A stretch of DNA of 5,619 nt from positions 1 to 5,619 of the forward strand of contig USFK01000108.1 of assembly GCA_900553935.1 (NCBI GenBank). The letters run 5' to 3'. The notes under the pieces are model-generated. The model did not search any database and was not told where the DNA came from. It saw nothing but the letters and a program-made list of their open reading frames with translations. The DNA is from an uncultured Collinsella sp. Its GTDB lineage: Bacteria; Actinomycetota; Coriobacteriia; Coriobacteriales; Coriobacteriaceae. Position numbers and translations under genes: made by a program. Shown in pieces: positions 5,498 to 5,619 of the stretch; positions within the stretch are counted from its first letter, which is position 1; each line of letters begins with the position of its first letter.

Positions 5498-5531
5498 AAA
5501 GGTCGAAACCCTTCGGGACTTCGGCCTTTTT
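5498..5531 (+). terminator. Intrinsic terminator after the NA37 gene
   Basis: AAAGGTCGAA (5498-5507) pairs with TTCGGCCTTT (5520-5529), with one G-U wobble. The top is capped by a C(UUCG)G tetraloop at 5511-5516, and T's run from 5527 to 5531. An A-rich tract at 5490-5500 gives T's on the other strand as well, so it may work in both directions. It lies about 26 bases after the stop codon. Confidence 0.88.
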
Positions 5532-5546
5532 GCTTGGAGCTGAATT

Positions 5547-5580
5547 GCGTCGCTGGTTGAACACAAGCCAGCGAAAACGC
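5547..5580. repeat. Hairpin downstream of the NA37 terminator
   Basis: CGCTGG (5551-5556) pairs with CCAGCG (5568-5573), extended inward by T5557-G5567 (wobble) and T5558-A5566. The outer GCGT (5547-5550) can pair with ACGC (5577-5580) across a bulge of three A's. There is no T-tract on the + strand after it. Its role is unknown; it may be part of the leader of the next gene. Confidence 0.4.
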
Positions 5581-5606
5581 CCCTAGGCGAGCAAGGTGAC
5601 GTGAAA

Positions 5607-5614
5607 GAGGAGGG
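5607..5614 (+). promoter_or_regulatory. Strong Shine-Dalgarno sequence at the window edge
   Basis: GAGGAGGG is the best ribosome-site match in the window. A TTG at 5617-5619 would be only a few bases away, so the true start may lie just past the end of the window. An alternative is GTG at 5601, preceded by AAGG at 5593-5596, in which case this tract would be coding. Either way a + strand gene probably begins here. Confidence 0.5.
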
Positions 5615-5619
5615 CATTG

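Noticed and set aside
4422..5564. Minus-strand open frame of 380 codons opposite the NA37 gene
   Set aside because: It is antisense to a recognised family, has no recognisable domain, and would start inside the terminator region.
1..5619. CRISPR arrays, tRNA or rRNA genes, toxin-antitoxin or phage modules
   Set aside because: No regularly spaced repeats, tRNA-like cloverleaf, rRNA-like sequence or recognisable defence or phage protein was seen.

Overview
The window is about 60% G+C, densely coded, and every supportable gene lies on the + strand. The protein types, the G/C-ending codon bias and the gut-anaerobe-like gene mix suggest a high-GC anaerobic actinobacterium of the Coriobacteriia, most like Collinsella. 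This assignment comes from recognising the protein sequences, not from a database search.

Layout: (1) 1-647, the 3' third of a glutamine-dependent NAD+ synthetase (nadE), cut by the window edge. (2) 648-764, a leader holding a pair of TTGCAA palindromes, a possible promoter and a hairpin with a T5 tract. (3) 765-1928, a fold-type I PLP aminotransferase resembling the LL-diaminopimelate/aspartate/alanine group. (4) 1929-2129, a relatively A/T-rich intergenic region ending in a strong 14-bp hairpin without a U-tract. (5) 2130-3077 plus stop, an L-lactate dehydrogenase. (6) 3105-3194, a -10-like box, a strong intrinsic terminator and the first copy of a stem-loop repeat. (7) 3195-4355, a DUF2974 (Mbeg1-like) alpha/beta-hydrolase protein. 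(8) 4358-4466, the second copy of the repeat, a -10-like TATACT box and a short leader. (9) 4467-5471, a 37-kDa nucleoid-associated (NA37/YejK-type) protein, closed by a UUCG-capped terminator. (10) 5532-5619, a hairpin and a strong Shine-Dalgarno sequence that probably belongs to a gene starting at or just past the window end.

The genes look like separately transcribed units rather than one operon, because terminators or long leaders separate them. NAD+ synthetase makes the cofactor and lactate dehydrogenase recycles NADH to NAD+ in fermentation. The other genes have no obvious pathway link.

The features most worth following up are three. The DUF2974 gene sits between two direct copies of a REP-like stem-loop repeat. 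Hairpins recur between promoter-like elements and ribosome sites in the leaders. The lactate dehydrogenase lacks both residues of the classical fructose-1,6-bisphosphate site. I did not find a convincing wholly new multi-gene system here.
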